NCBI RefSeq assembly: GCF_009765985.1
Contig: NZ_LMUM01000034.1
Span: 469,508 to 533,507 of the forward strand
Source: Acidobacterium sp. S8
GTDB taxonomy: Bacteria; Acidobacteriota; Terriglobia; Terriglobales; Acidobacteriaceae
Length of the DNA: 64,000 nucleotides
Direction of reading: 5' to 3'
Shown here one piece after another: positions 9,101-17,214 of this stretch. The position numbers were made by a program, and so were the translations under genes. Positions within the stretch are counted from its first letter, which is position 1, and the number at the start of each line of letters is the position of its first letter. The notes under the pieces were generated by a model. That model ran no database searches and had not been told where the DNA came from. It worked only from the letters and a program-made list of their open reading frames with translations.

Positions 9101-10806
9101 TGCTGCGCGCGAAGCGGCTGCTAGAGATCAAAATTGGGGGCGAAAAGCGGTTGATCGCCGTCGAGGATGCAGCGCGCTATCGCGATGCACTCGGCATTCC
9201 ATTGCCTCCGGGTCTTCCAAAACAACTTCTGGAAGCTGCAGCCGTCCCGATGCTGGAGCTGATACGGCGCTATGCCCGCACCCACGGCCCCTTCACATTG
9301 CAGGATGTAGCGAGACGCTTCGGAATCGCAGAACCGCAGGCGGAAGCCGTACTTCATACGCTCGTTCTCGACAGTCGAATCGTCGAAGGCGGTTTCCGTC
9401 CCGGTGGCGTTCACCGCGAGTGGTGCGATGCGGAAGTGCTGCGCATGATCCGCAGAAAATCGCTAGCGCGACTGCGGAAAGAAATTGAGCCAGTCGAGCA
9501 GCAGATGTTCGCGCGACTTGAGACCCATTGGCAGGGGGTACTGCAACGCAGGCGCGGTCTGGATGCCCTGCTTGATACCATCGAAAGCTTGCAGGGAGCG
9601 CCAATTCCTGCATCGTTGCTCGAAACTGCGATCCTCCCGGCACGCATCGTGAAATATGCTCCGTCCGATCTCGATACTCTCATCGCTGCTGGAGAAGTTG
9701 TCTGGTATGGGCTCGATCCGCTGGGCGAGCGTGACGGGCGCATCGGCCTCTATCTCGCAGACAAACTGACTTCGCTGCTTCCTCCAGCACAAACACAGGC
9801 AACGACAGCCTTGAGTTCACGCGAAGAGGCGATCCTCGGAGAGCTGCAGCGTGGTGGCGCACTCTTCTTCGCACAGTTGCATGATGCTGTGGGTGGAGGG
9901 TATCCGGGCGAGACACTCGACGCGTTGTGGAATCTTGTATGGCAGGGAAGAGTTACGAACGATACCTTTCATGCGCTGCGGGCCTACGCTTCCAAGCCAA
10001 CTACATCGCGGCCTGCCAAGCGCCAGCACAATACGCAGGTGTTTCGTTCGCGTAGAACCACACCGCCAAGCGCGCAGGGCCGCTGGACACTGCTTCCTGC
10101 CACATCCGTTTCTGCCACGGAATGGAGTCACGCCATCGCTCAGCAGTTGCTTAGCCGTTACGGCATTATTTCTCGTGAAACCATTACGCAGGAAAATATT
10201 CCTGGCGGCTTTAGTGCAGTCTATGACGTGCTGAAAGCGATGGAAGAAAGCGGCCGTATCCGACGCGGATATTTCGTAGCCGGGCTCGGAGCGACGCAAT
10301 TCGCGCTGCCTTCTGCGGTTGACCTGCTACGTTCTTTACGAAATACACTGCAGCCAGAGCGAGCAGAGATTCTAGCTCTTGCGGCGACCGATCCCGCGAA
10401 TCCTTATGGCGCGGTCTTACCCTGGCCAGCCGTGCAGTTGGAAGCGGAAGCCGATGGGAGCGGCCGCTCGCTCACACGCAGCGTTGGAGCCACAGTAATC
10501 ATCCGCAACGGAGAACTGGTTGCCTATCTGCGCCGCAACAATCCAAATCTTCTCGTTTTTCTTCCTGCCGATGAGCCGGAGCGTACGAACGCAGCACGTG
10601 ATCTTGCAGAGTTCCTATCGGGCATGGCTCAGAATGAGATGGAGCATCGCAGTGGTCTGCTGATATCGTCGGTCAACGGACAACCCGCGCACCTGCATTT
10701 CCTGTCCCGCTTTCTGCAGGATGCCGGCTTTCAAGCGGCGCCCATGGGCTTCAATGTACGTCGCATTGTTTCTGCAGCACAAGCAGCTTCCTCTGAGGTG
10801 CAATAG
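6133..10806 (+). CDS. lhr: Lhr-type large ATP-dependent helicase
   Basis: A 1557-residue superfamily 2 helicase of the long Lhr type (Lhr core plus a large C-terminal extension), a 3'-to-5' nucleic-acid translocase linked to DNA repair. Motif I is APTGTGKT (Lys60), motif II is DEIH (Asp177), motif III is LSAT, and motif VI is QRIGRAGHQ. The second RecA domain, winged-helix region and Lhr-specific beta-barrel follow up to about residue 850, and the remainder is the C-terminal domain characteristic of bacterial full-length Lhr. Translation starts at GTG with GAGG eight bases before it. The next gene, a Nei-type glycosylase, follows after three bases, so both are surely co-transcribed. Confidence 0.95.
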   Translation: MPKKVKAVDDEKDVLELFHPVTAAWFRAVFDSPTAPQRLGWPAIARGDSTLILAPTGTGKTLTAFLWCLDRLMLHRQQTEAEACRVIYISPLKALAVDVERNLRSPLAGITNMARQQGTPVHQPQISVRTGDTPQKERSRFRRHPAEILITTPESLYLLLTSESAASLRSVDTVIIDEIHALVPTKRGAHLALSLERLEAITENRIQRIGLSATQRPLEEVAHFLAGCEPRKGKAGGSAGDLAALEKEWTTDTESQDEAPRFRPVTIINASEPKKLELRIEVPVEDMAKLGQQEDLPSGAASQGPKRTSIWSAIHPRLLEIVRGRQSTLIFVNNRRIAERLAGALNELAGEPIARAHHGSLATAQRSEIEEQLKAGAIKALVATSTLELGIDMGAVDLVIQVEAPPSVASGMQRIGRAGHQVGAASEGIIFPKYRADLVACAAVTRAMHEGLVESTRYLRNPLDVLAQQIVATVAQPPRSAIPRKKGQPPANAEISTADLFRIVASSAPFASLTRGAFDGVLDLLAGRYPSDEFAELRPRITWDRVHDIITPREGAKSLAILNGGTIPDRGLYGVFLSGTEGKPVRVGELDEEMVFESHTGETFILGASTWRIDEITHDRVLVSPAPGEPGKMPFWHGDSAGRPLEFGRRIGQLVRELREMPRNAALSRLVREHDLDPIAAENLIRFLADQEIATTAVPDDRTIVIERVRDELGDWRVCVLTPFGNRVHAPWAMAIVGKLRAAGSVDVETMWADDGFVLRFPDTEAAPDADMLLLDPAEASDLVLRQLGSTALFAAKFRESAARALLLPRRRAQGRAPLWQQRKRAYDLLSVASRYPAFPMLLEAYRECVRDVFDMPAFLEVLRAIEKRQIRVHVADSRTPSPFASSLLFSYVANYIYDGDAPLAERRAQALSIDQEQLQELLGDADLRELLDADAIGEVEEQLQMLGESYRVRSADGIHDLLLRLGDLSRDELAKRLASQDLLSSLDRLLRAKRLLEIKIGGEKRLIAVEDAARYRDALGIPLPPGLPKQLLEAAAVPMLELIRRYARTHGPFTLQDVARRFGIAEPQAEAVLHTLVLDSRIVEGGFRPGGVHREWCDAEVLRMIRRKSLARLRKEIEPVEQQMFARLETHWQGVLQRRRGLDALLDTIESLQGAPIPASLLETAILPARIVKYAPSDLDTLIAAGEVVWYGLDPLGERDGRIGLYLADKLTSLLPPAQTQATTALSSREEAILGELQRGGALFFAQLHDAVGGGYPGETLDALWNLVWQGRVTNDTFHALRAYASKPTTSRPAKRQHNTQVFRSRRTTPPSAQGRWTLLPATSVSATEWSHAIAQQLLSRYGIISRETITQENIPGGFSAVYDVLKAMEESGRIRRGYFVAGLGATQFALPSAVDLLRSLRNTLQPERAEILALAATDPANPYGAVLPWPAVQLEAEADGSGRSLTRSVGATVIIRNGELVAYLRRNNPNLLVFLPADEPERTNAARDLAEFLSGMAQNEMEHRSGLLISSVNGQPAHLHFLSRFLQDAGFQAAPMGFNVRRIVSAAQAASSEVQ

Positions 10807-10809
10807 GCA

Positions 10810-11664
10810 ATGCCGGAAGGCGATACCATATTTCGGACTGCCCGTACTTTGCAGCGAGCGCTGGCTGGTGAAAAAATCCTAAGTTTCGAAAGCGTCTATG
10901 CGCCGTTGGCCGCAGCCAATGACAACGAGCCTCTGGCTGGCCGCATCATTGAACGGGTGGAGGCAAGAGGCAAATGGCTGCTCATCTATTTCTCCGGCGA
11001 CATCATCCTGCTGACGCATATGCTGATGAATGGAAGCTGGCACATCTATCGACGCGGAGAGCGCTGGCAAAGACCACGGTGCCAGATGCGCATCGTTATT
11101 ACGACAGAAAAATTTGAAGCGGTCGCCTTTGAAGTTCCTGTTGCGCAGTTTCACACGGTGCGCTCTCTTGAGCGTCATACATCGATCCCCAAGCTCGGTC
11201 CCGATTTGCTCAAGTCATCGTTTGCCGAAGATGACGCAGCTGCACGCTTGCGAGCATATCCCGAAGAGGAAGTAGGAAATGTTCTTCTCAATCAGCAGGT
11301 GATGGCGGGTATCGGAAATGTCTTCAAGTCAGAAATCTGCTTTGCCTGCGGCATTCATCCTTTTCGCAAAGTCCGAACACTCACGAATCCCGATCTCCAA
11401 TGTTTAATTGACACAGCGCGCAAGCAACTCTCCGCCAATGTACTCGAGTCTTCCACCGACGGCCCAGTCACTTACTCCGGTGCGAGACGCACGCGCCACA
11501 CCTCAGATGAGGGAGCGCGGTTGTGGGTCTATTCCAGAAAAGGAAAGCAATGCCGCCGCTGCGGCACAGTCATCGAGATGCGAAAGCAGGGGCCGGGAGC
11601 GCGCTCTACATATTGGTGCCCCGAGTGCCAGCCAGCACAAGTGAATCTCTCGGATCAAATCTGA
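10810..11664 (+). CDS. Fpg/Nei family DNA glycosylase (Nei-like)
   Basis: A 284-residue bifunctional DNA glycosylase/AP lyase. The mature N-terminus is Pro2-Glu3 in MPEGDTIFRTA, the MPEGD form being typical of Nei rather than Fpg enzymes. The helix-two-turn-helix segment GNVLLNQQVMAGIGNVFKSE is followed by a C-terminal zinc finger with CRRCG and, 20 residues on, CPEC. It excises oxidised bases and nicks the strand by beta/delta elimination. It is translationally adjacent to lhr (three-base gap), and this pairing also occurs in actinobacteria, so the glycosylase probably works with the helicase in one repair route. Confidence 0.93.
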   Translation: MPEGDTIFRTARTLQRALAGEKILSFESVYAPLAAANDNEPLAGRIIERVEARGKWLLIYFSGDIILLTHMLMNGSWHIYRRGERWQRPRCQMRIVITTEKFEAVAFEVPVAQFHTVRSLERHTSIPKLGPDLLKSSFAEDDAAARLRAYPEEEVGNVLLNQQVMAGIGNVFKSEICFACGIHPFRKVRTLTNPDLQCLIDTARKQLSANVLESSTDGPVTYSGARRTRHTSDEGARLWVYSRKGKQCRRCGTVIEMRKQGPGARSTYWCPECQPAQVNLSDQI

Positions 11665-11709
11665 CGCGCCTGTGATATAAGGATGCCGCCCCCCGAAAAG
11701 GACAAAGTT

Positions 11710-12280
11710 ATGCATACTTCTATCTGCTGGCTCGCGTTCCTGGCTGCTTGCGGAGCGGTCCCGGCACTCGCCCAGACAGACGTTTCCATTCAAGACTGGA
11801 CTTTGGGAATCGAATGTCACGTCCAGTATCTCCGGCATACAGATTCCACCTGATGTACAGGCACATCTGGCTCAGATGCCGCCCGAACAGCAGGAGAAGA
11901 TTCGCAGCATGATGGGTGGAGCGCCGCAGACCTCCGTGATGCGAAGCTGCATGACGAAAGAACAATTCGATAAGTGGAATGACTCCTTCCACGAGAATAA
12001 AGACAAGGACGAGCAGTGCACGCATACCAATGTCATCACGGATGTGCATGAGCGAACCTTCGACATCAACTGCACTTCGCCGACTGCGAAGAGCGCAGGC
12101 CGTATTCAGATGTTCATCGATAGCGATGAAAAGGGGCATGGCTCCGTACACATGGTCCGCACCGCATCAGAGGGACCGCAGGCCATGAAGCCGATCACCG
12201 TGGATGTAAAGTTCGATACGCATTACATCGGTTCTGACTGCGGCAGTATCAAGCCGGGAGATGCTGAGCCCGTCCGCTAG
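11710..12280 (+). pseudogene. DUF3617-family exported protein, broken by a frameshift
   Basis: The reading frame from ATG 11710 gives a clean Sec signal peptide (MHTSICWLAFLAACG, cleavage after ALA-Q) and then stops at 11851-11853. The next frame, open from upstream through 12280, carries the mature DUF3617 body: PFKTGLWESNVTSSISG from about 11786, then SCMTKEQFDKW and later INCTSP and GSDCG. Joining the two needs one base to be skipped between about 11777 and 11792, so the intact gene is one base shorter there. Either a real one-base insertion or a sequencing error explains it. Family members are small exported proteins of unknown function. An internal ATG at 11876 would lack the signal peptide. 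Confidence 0.75.
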
Positions 12281-12282
12281 GA

Positions 12283-14925
12283 CTATTGCGGATTTTGTTG
12301 CTGCGGCTGTTGTTGTGGCTGCTGTGGCTGCTGATCGTCCTTCTTGCCGCCGAACAGGCGGCCAAAGAATCCGCGCTTTTTCTTGGTCTGCTGGGCATTG
12401 GGGTCCGCACTATTTTCCGTAACCACACTTTGTGCAGGATTCGGTGCAGGCGTCATAGGCGCGACGGGTTGCGGCGCGGGCTGTGCTGTCTGGACGGGCG
12501 CAGGTCCAACTGGTTTCTGTCCAATCCCAAAGATCTTCTGGAAGAGATTGCGCTGGTCTCCATTCGTGTGGTCACAAGTGTCAGTCGGCTGCGTGCCGTC
12601 GAGAAAGGCCGCAGTATAGACAGAAGTTGAGCATGAAGCATCGGCAATAAGGTTGGTAGCCTTGTCCAACTGCACTTCAGTGATGCCAGCAGGCGGTTCG
12701 AAATTTTTCGTGTCAGAATATTGCGGCAACGCTACAGCGCGCTTCATAAACTCGGCAAAGATTGGGGCCGCTGCATCGGCGCCTTGAAGTTTGATGTCAG
12801 AATAGTCATCGTTACCGACCCAGACAATGCAGAGAAGATTCGAAGTGTATCCCGCAAACCATGCGTCGTTCGAGGTCCCGGTTTTTCCTGCTGCCGGGGC
12901 CGTGAAGCCCATCGAGCGAACTTTTATCCCCGTGCCATGGTTGATCACATTTTCCAGCATGCTGGTTGTCAGGTATGCTACGCGCGGATCGAGTATCGGT
13001 TTGCTGGTCGGTGAGTATTCGCTGATCACATCGCCATTGGCGCTGCGCACGGAAGCCAGCATCCATGGATCGATCTTCACGCCGCCGTTCGCAAATACGG
13101 TGTACGCGCCTGCCATATCGAGAGGCGCCGCATCATAGGCCCCGATTGCCACCGAAGGTGTCCCGCGAGCCGACTTGATGCCTGCATCCCGTGCCAACGC
13201 GGCCACGTTGTTAAATCCCACCATTTGGCCAAGAGCGATGGTTGCGACGTTCTGCGATTCCTGCAACGCAAAACGCGCCGTGATCATGCCGTATTCTTCG
13301 TTGTGAAAGTTGTGCGGAGTGTATTCCTGGTCGCCAACTGTGTAGGTCGTCTGCTCATCGTTCAGCATCGTCACCGGCGTAAAGACGCTGCTGGTTCCGT
13401 CGCTGTTCGTCAACTGCGCGCCGGAAAGGCTGCTGTTGAATGCCGCAGCATACACGAAAGGCTTAAAGATTGATCCAGTGGGACGATGCCTCACCGCATG
13501 GTTGAACTGGCTCATGCCGTAGTTACGGCCGCCCACCAGCGCCAATACCTGGCCGGTGTGCGGATTAAGCGCGATCAATGCCACCTGCGGATAGGTAATA
13601 TCGCTGTCCACCGTGGCTGGGCTGTTTTTCGTTGCGCGATGCGTGTGCTTTTTCGTCACCAGCGCATCCACCAGCTTCATCCCTTCGTTCACGGCATCCG
13701 ATGCCGCTGTCTGCAGCTGTGGATCGAGCGAGGTATAAATGCGCAGTCCCTGATGGTTGTATTCCGCATCGCCCAGCTTCTGCACAATCTGGTCGCGTAC
13801 CAGGTCAACAAAATAAGGAGCTTCGTTGGCATCGACGCTTTGCGTCGTCAGCTTCAATGGACTGGCCTTCGCTTCTTCGGCTTGGTCTTTGGTGATGGCT
13901 CCCGTCTCGACCATTGCATCCAGCACTACGTTGCGGCGCTCCATGGCGCGAGCGGCGTGACGGTATGGGTTCAAACGGCTTGGGCTCTGAATCAGTCCCG
14001 CAAGCAGCGCGCATTCCTGCAGATTGAGCTGCCGCACATCTTTGCCAAAATATGCCTGTGCCGCTTCGCCAAATCCATTGATGGCAAAGCTGCCCTGTTG
14101 TCCTAGTGATATTTCATTCGCGTACAGCTCAAAAATCTTCTGCTTGCCGTACCGGTGTTCCAGCTGGAAGGTAATCAGAATCTGGATCAGCTTGCGCCGA
14201 ATCGTCCGTTCCGGAGTCAGAAAGAAGTTCTTGGCAAGTTGCATCGTCAATGTCGAGCCGCCGCCCATGTACCGGCGATCGCCCCGCATATCGTGCCATA
14301 CCCAACCGATCATGCTGTAATAATCGACACCCGAATGTTCGAAGAAGCGCTTGTCTTCAATCGAAGTTACCGCAGGGACGAGGTAGCGCGGCAGTTCGTT
14401 GTAAGTCACGAGGCGCCGCTTGATGCGGTTCTGATCGGAAAGGCCAGTGACGAGCAGCGGCTCCAGTTCATACGCCGCCAAGGCCTGCCCATTAGCATCT
14501 GTAATTTTAGAGACGGTCCGTGTATCGAAGTCGATCGTTGCGCTGTCCGGCGCGTGGTAAGACTGCGGCCCTGGATGAATCGTTATGCTTCCGCTGTTAA
14601 GCGAATACGTGCCCATCGGCGATACCGGCATAGCACCATCTTCCGTGTAACCGGCGGACCTCAACTCCTGGACGACAAAATTCGCCGTCAGCTTCTGTCC
14701 CGGACGCACCTCGCGCGGCGCGGCATAGATCTTCGCCGTGTTGGTGAAGAGTGGCTTTTCCAGCCTTTCATCGACGATGTGCTTATAGCGGCAATAATAG
14801 AAGCTGAATAACGCAATGCATGCTAAGAAGACGACTCCGGCTGCCACGGCTGCTATTTTCAGAACGTTGCGGTTAAGCAGGCTGCCGGACGCGGATCGGG
14901 GTGCGAGTTTTACTTTCACGGCCAA
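12283..14925 (-). CDS. mrcB: Class A penicillin-binding protein, PBP1b type
   Basis: An 880-residue bifunctional murein synthase. A short cytoplasmic tail and one membrane anchor (about 23-45) precede a UB2H-like region (about 62-140, IYAAPREVRPGQKL), which points to PBP1b. The GT51 glycosyltransferase follows with SIEDKRFFEHSGVD (catalytic Glu), GGGSTLTMQLAKNFFL and ELYANEISLG. The transpeptidase has the Ser of TGSIFKPF, SQN and KTGTSNDAW. The last 80 residues are Pro/Gln-rich with a basic RGFFGRLFGGKK stretch. The start is TTG at 14925, ten bases after AAAGGTGG; a GTG six bases on is possible. It converges on the DUF3617 gene with only two bases between the stops. Confidence 0.95.
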   Translation of the reverse strand: MAVKVKLAPRSASGSLLNRNVLKIAAVAAGVVFLACIALFSFYYCRYKHIVDERLEKPLFTNTAKIYAAPREVRPGQKLTANFVVQELRSAGYTEDGAMPVSPMGTYSLNSGSITIHPGPQSYHAPDSATIDFDTRTVSKITDANGQALAAYELEPLLVTGLSDQNRIKRRLVTYNELPRYLVPAVTSIEDKRFFEHSGVDYYSMIGWVWHDMRGDRRYMGGGSTLTMQLAKNFFLTPERTIRRKLIQILITFQLEHRYGKQKIFELYANEISLGQQGSFAINGFGEAAQAYFGKDVRQLNLQECALLAGLIQSPSRLNPYRHAARAMERRNVVLDAMVETGAITKDQAEEAKASPLKLTTQSVDANEAPYFVDLVRDQIVQKLGDAEYNHQGLRIYTSLDPQLQTAASDAVNEGMKLVDALVTKKHTHRATKNSPATVDSDITYPQVALIALNPHTGQVLALVGGRNYGMSQFNHAVRHRPTGSIFKPFVYAAAFNSSLSGAQLTNSDGTSSVFTPVTMLNDEQTTYTVGDQEYTPHNFHNEEYGMITARFALQESQNVATIALGQMVGFNNVAALARDAGIKSARGTPSVAIGAYDAAPLDMAGAYTVFANGGVKIDPWMLASVRSANGDVISEYSPTSKPILDPRVAYLTTSMLENVINHGTGIKVRSMGFTAPAAGKTGTSNDAWFAGYTSNLLCIVWVGNDDYSDIKLQGADAAAPIFAEFMKRAVALPQYSDTKNFEPPAGITEVQLDKATNLIADASCSTSVYTAAFLDGTQPTDTCDHTNGDQRNLFQKIFGIGQKPVGPAPVQTAQPAPQPVAPMTPAPNPAQSVVTENSADPNAQQTKKKRGFFGRLFGGKKDDQQPQQPQQQPQQQNPQ

Positions 14926-15145
14926 TTTGGAACTACCACCTTTAATATTAACGGTTTTGGACCGTATTCGGGTCTCGGCCGGCGAGCCGGGGAAATCCCC
15001 TCGTTACCCGCACCTGCTTGGATGCCGGCAGCACTCCTATTAAGACGAAGGCCGGAGAAATAAAGTACCCTTTCTGAGCAAACTGTGTGAATGAGATTCT
15101 TTCCAAAGACCTTACAATGGCCGCACTCTCATTCTGGAGCACCGG

Positions 15146-17140
15146 ATGCCTCTTTCGCGTGTCGCAGTTCGCTTGTTGGCCATTTTCGCGGTTTTTAGCG
15201 GGACGGTTCGGCCTCTACAGATTCCTGTCACTCCCACCGCGCCTCAACCAGCGCATCGCGCTGCAGAAACTACGCCACCAACTGTTCCTGGCAATGAGCA
15301 CGCGCTCGAAGCTGCCGACCTGGAGGCATTTTTTGACGGGATACTACCTCTTCAGCTGGAGCGAAACGATATCGCCGGTGCCTCAGTGCTGGTCATGCAG
15401 AACGGGAATGTCCTTCTTAAGAAAGGATACGGGTACGCGGACGAGAAAACGAATAAGCCGGTCAATCCCGACACGACCATCTTCCGTCTTGCTTCCATCT
15501 CGAAGCTTTTCACCTGGGTCTCGGTCATGCAGCTTGAGGAGCAGGGCAAGCTTGACCTCGATACCGATATTAACCATTATCTGGATTTCCAGATTGCCCC
15601 TGCCTTCGGCAAGCCCATTGCCCTCCGCAACCTGATGACACACACTGGCGGCTTCGAAGAGGAAAGCAACGACATCATCTTCACCGATCCGAAAAAAGTT
15701 GTTTCGCTGCGGGATTTTCTCATACAAAATCAGCCTAAAAGGCTTTTTCCGCCAGGTACCGTTCCCGCATATTCCAACTATGGTGTCGGTCTGGCCAGCT
15801 ACATTGTGCAGCGTGTGAGCGGAATGCCATTTGAGCAGTATGTGCAGGATCACGTCTTCGCCCCGCTGGGTATGACACATTCCACTTTTTATCAGCCGCC
15901 ACCAAAAGCCCTGGCTTCCTCGCCTTCCGAAGGGTATCGCGATGATACGCAAAAGCCGCCTGTAGGCTTTGAGATCTTCAACCCGGTAGGAGCGGGTGGT
16001 CTTTCGTCGACTGCCGCCGATATGGGACGCTTCGGCACTGCGCTGCTGCAGGGCGGGGAACTCGACGGGCAGCGTATCCTCAAGCCGGAAACGCTGGCTG
16101 CCATGTGGACACCACAATTTCGCGCCAGCGACCAGATGCCGCCCATTGCCATGGGCTTCTACGAGACTTGGCGCAATCATCTGCGCTGGATTGGCCACGA
16201 AGGCGATCTGATCGCATTTCACAGCCTCTTCTTTGTTGAGCCGACGGAAAAGCTGGTACTGTTCGTCTCCTACAATTCGGCGGGCGGTGGAGACAGCAAG
16301 CCGCGGCCCGAGATCATCAATATGTTCACCGATCGCTATTTTCCTGGGGATATGAAGCAGTCGTTTGTCAGCTTGTCCCGCCAGGAACTCGATGCTATCA
16401 AAGGCCGCTACCAGAGCACGCGCCGTGCCGATAGCACCCACCTTGCTCTTGCCAACCTGTTCGACCAGCACAGCGCCGATGTCAATAAGGCCGGCATACT
16501 GCATGTGGAGGACTTCAAAGATCTCAGAGATCACGCTATTAAATGGAAGCCCATCGGCAACGATCTCTGGCAGGAAGTGGACGGTCAGCGGCGGCTCTTT
16601 GCTATTCGTGACAGCAGTGGGAAAGTCATACGACTTGCATATGACTTTCCCGGCGTGCAGGCGCAGCGCGTTCCCTGGTATGAAAACAGCCACTTCGTGC
16701 TGAGCGCCGACGGATGTAGCCTGGCAGTGCTGGCCTGCGTTATCCTTGCATCCTTAAGCAGAACAGCAAGACGCATCTTCCTCAAGCGCCCACGTCCCTC
16801 GCCACAGCCGGGAACCCGCTGGCTTCCCTTCGTCACGCAGGCAGCCGCGTGGGTGTGGGTGACGATGCTCGTTTCGATACTGACTTTCTTTGCAATGAGG
16901 GGCGATCATCTCATGCCGCCCACGCCAGCATGGGACAAGTACATGCTCCTTATCGACGTTGTTACCGCATTCGCCATGCTGCTCAGCTTTTTTGCAATCC
17001 TTTCCGGCATCCGCATCTGGCGGCGGCCGGAGACGCGACACATCACACGCCTGAAATATTCCCTCGTGGCGCTGGCTTGCGTGTTCTTGTGCTGGTTCGC
17101 CATCCACTGGAACCTTCTCGGCCCGGTGCATCGAATCTGA
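15146..17140 (+). CDS. Class C beta-lactamase-type serine hydrolase with four-helix membrane tail
   Basis: A 664-residue exported protein. After a signal peptide the region of about 60-390 is the serine hydrolase domain shared by AmpC, DD-peptidases and esterases, with SISK (nucleophile Ser and Lys in FRLASISKLF), YSN in VPAYSNYGVG, and a late HEGD in place of the usual HTG. A beta-rich domain follows, then four predicted membrane helices (about 530-660). This membrane tail sets it apart from soluble AmpC. It is divergent from the PBP1b gene, so a cell-wall peptide role is plausible, but esterase or peptidase activity on other substrates cannot be excluded. TACAAT at 15113-15118 may be its -10 box. 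Confidence 0.85.
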   Translation: MPLSRVAVRLLAIFAVFSGTVRPLQIPVTPTAPQPAHRAAETTPPTVPGNEHALEAADLEAFFDGILPLQLERNDIAGASVLVMQNGNVLLKKGYGYADEKTNKPVNPDTTIFRLASISKLFTWVSVMQLEEQGKLDLDTDINHYLDFQIAPAFGKPIALRNLMTHTGGFEEESNDIIFTDPKKVVSLRDFLIQNQPKRLFPPGTVPAYSNYGVGLASYIVQRVSGMPFEQYVQDHVFAPLGMTHSTFYQPPPKALASSPSEGYRDDTQKPPVGFEIFNPVGAGGLSSTAADMGRFGTALLQGGELDGQRILKPETLAAMWTPQFRASDQMPPIAMGFYETWRNHLRWIGHEGDLIAFHSLFFVEPTEKLVLFVSYNSAGGGDSKPRPEIINMFTDRYFPGDMKQSFVSLSRQELDAIKGRYQSTRRADSTHLALANLFDQHSADVNKAGILHVEDFKDLRDHAIKWKPIGNDLWQEVDGQRRLFAIRDSSGKVIRLAYDFPGVQAQRVPWYENSHFVLSADGCSLAVLACVILASLSRTARRIFLKRPRPSPQPGTRWLPFVTQAAAWVWVTMLVSILTFFAMRGDHLMPPTPAWDKYMLLIDVVTAFAMLLSFFAILSGIRIWRRPETRHITRLKYSLVALACVFLCWFAIHWNLLGPVHRI

Positions 17141-17214
17141 CCTCAGTACCGCCATACGGGAGAAGGCATCCACCGCTGCGCTTACACTGACTGTTGGCTA
17201 TACCAGTCCTTCGA

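Noticed and set aside
15383-16693. A 436-codon open frame on the minus strand
   Set aside because: It lies antisense to the serine hydrolase, which has clear catalytic motifs and a signal peptide; the antisense product shows no recognisable domain and no start context.
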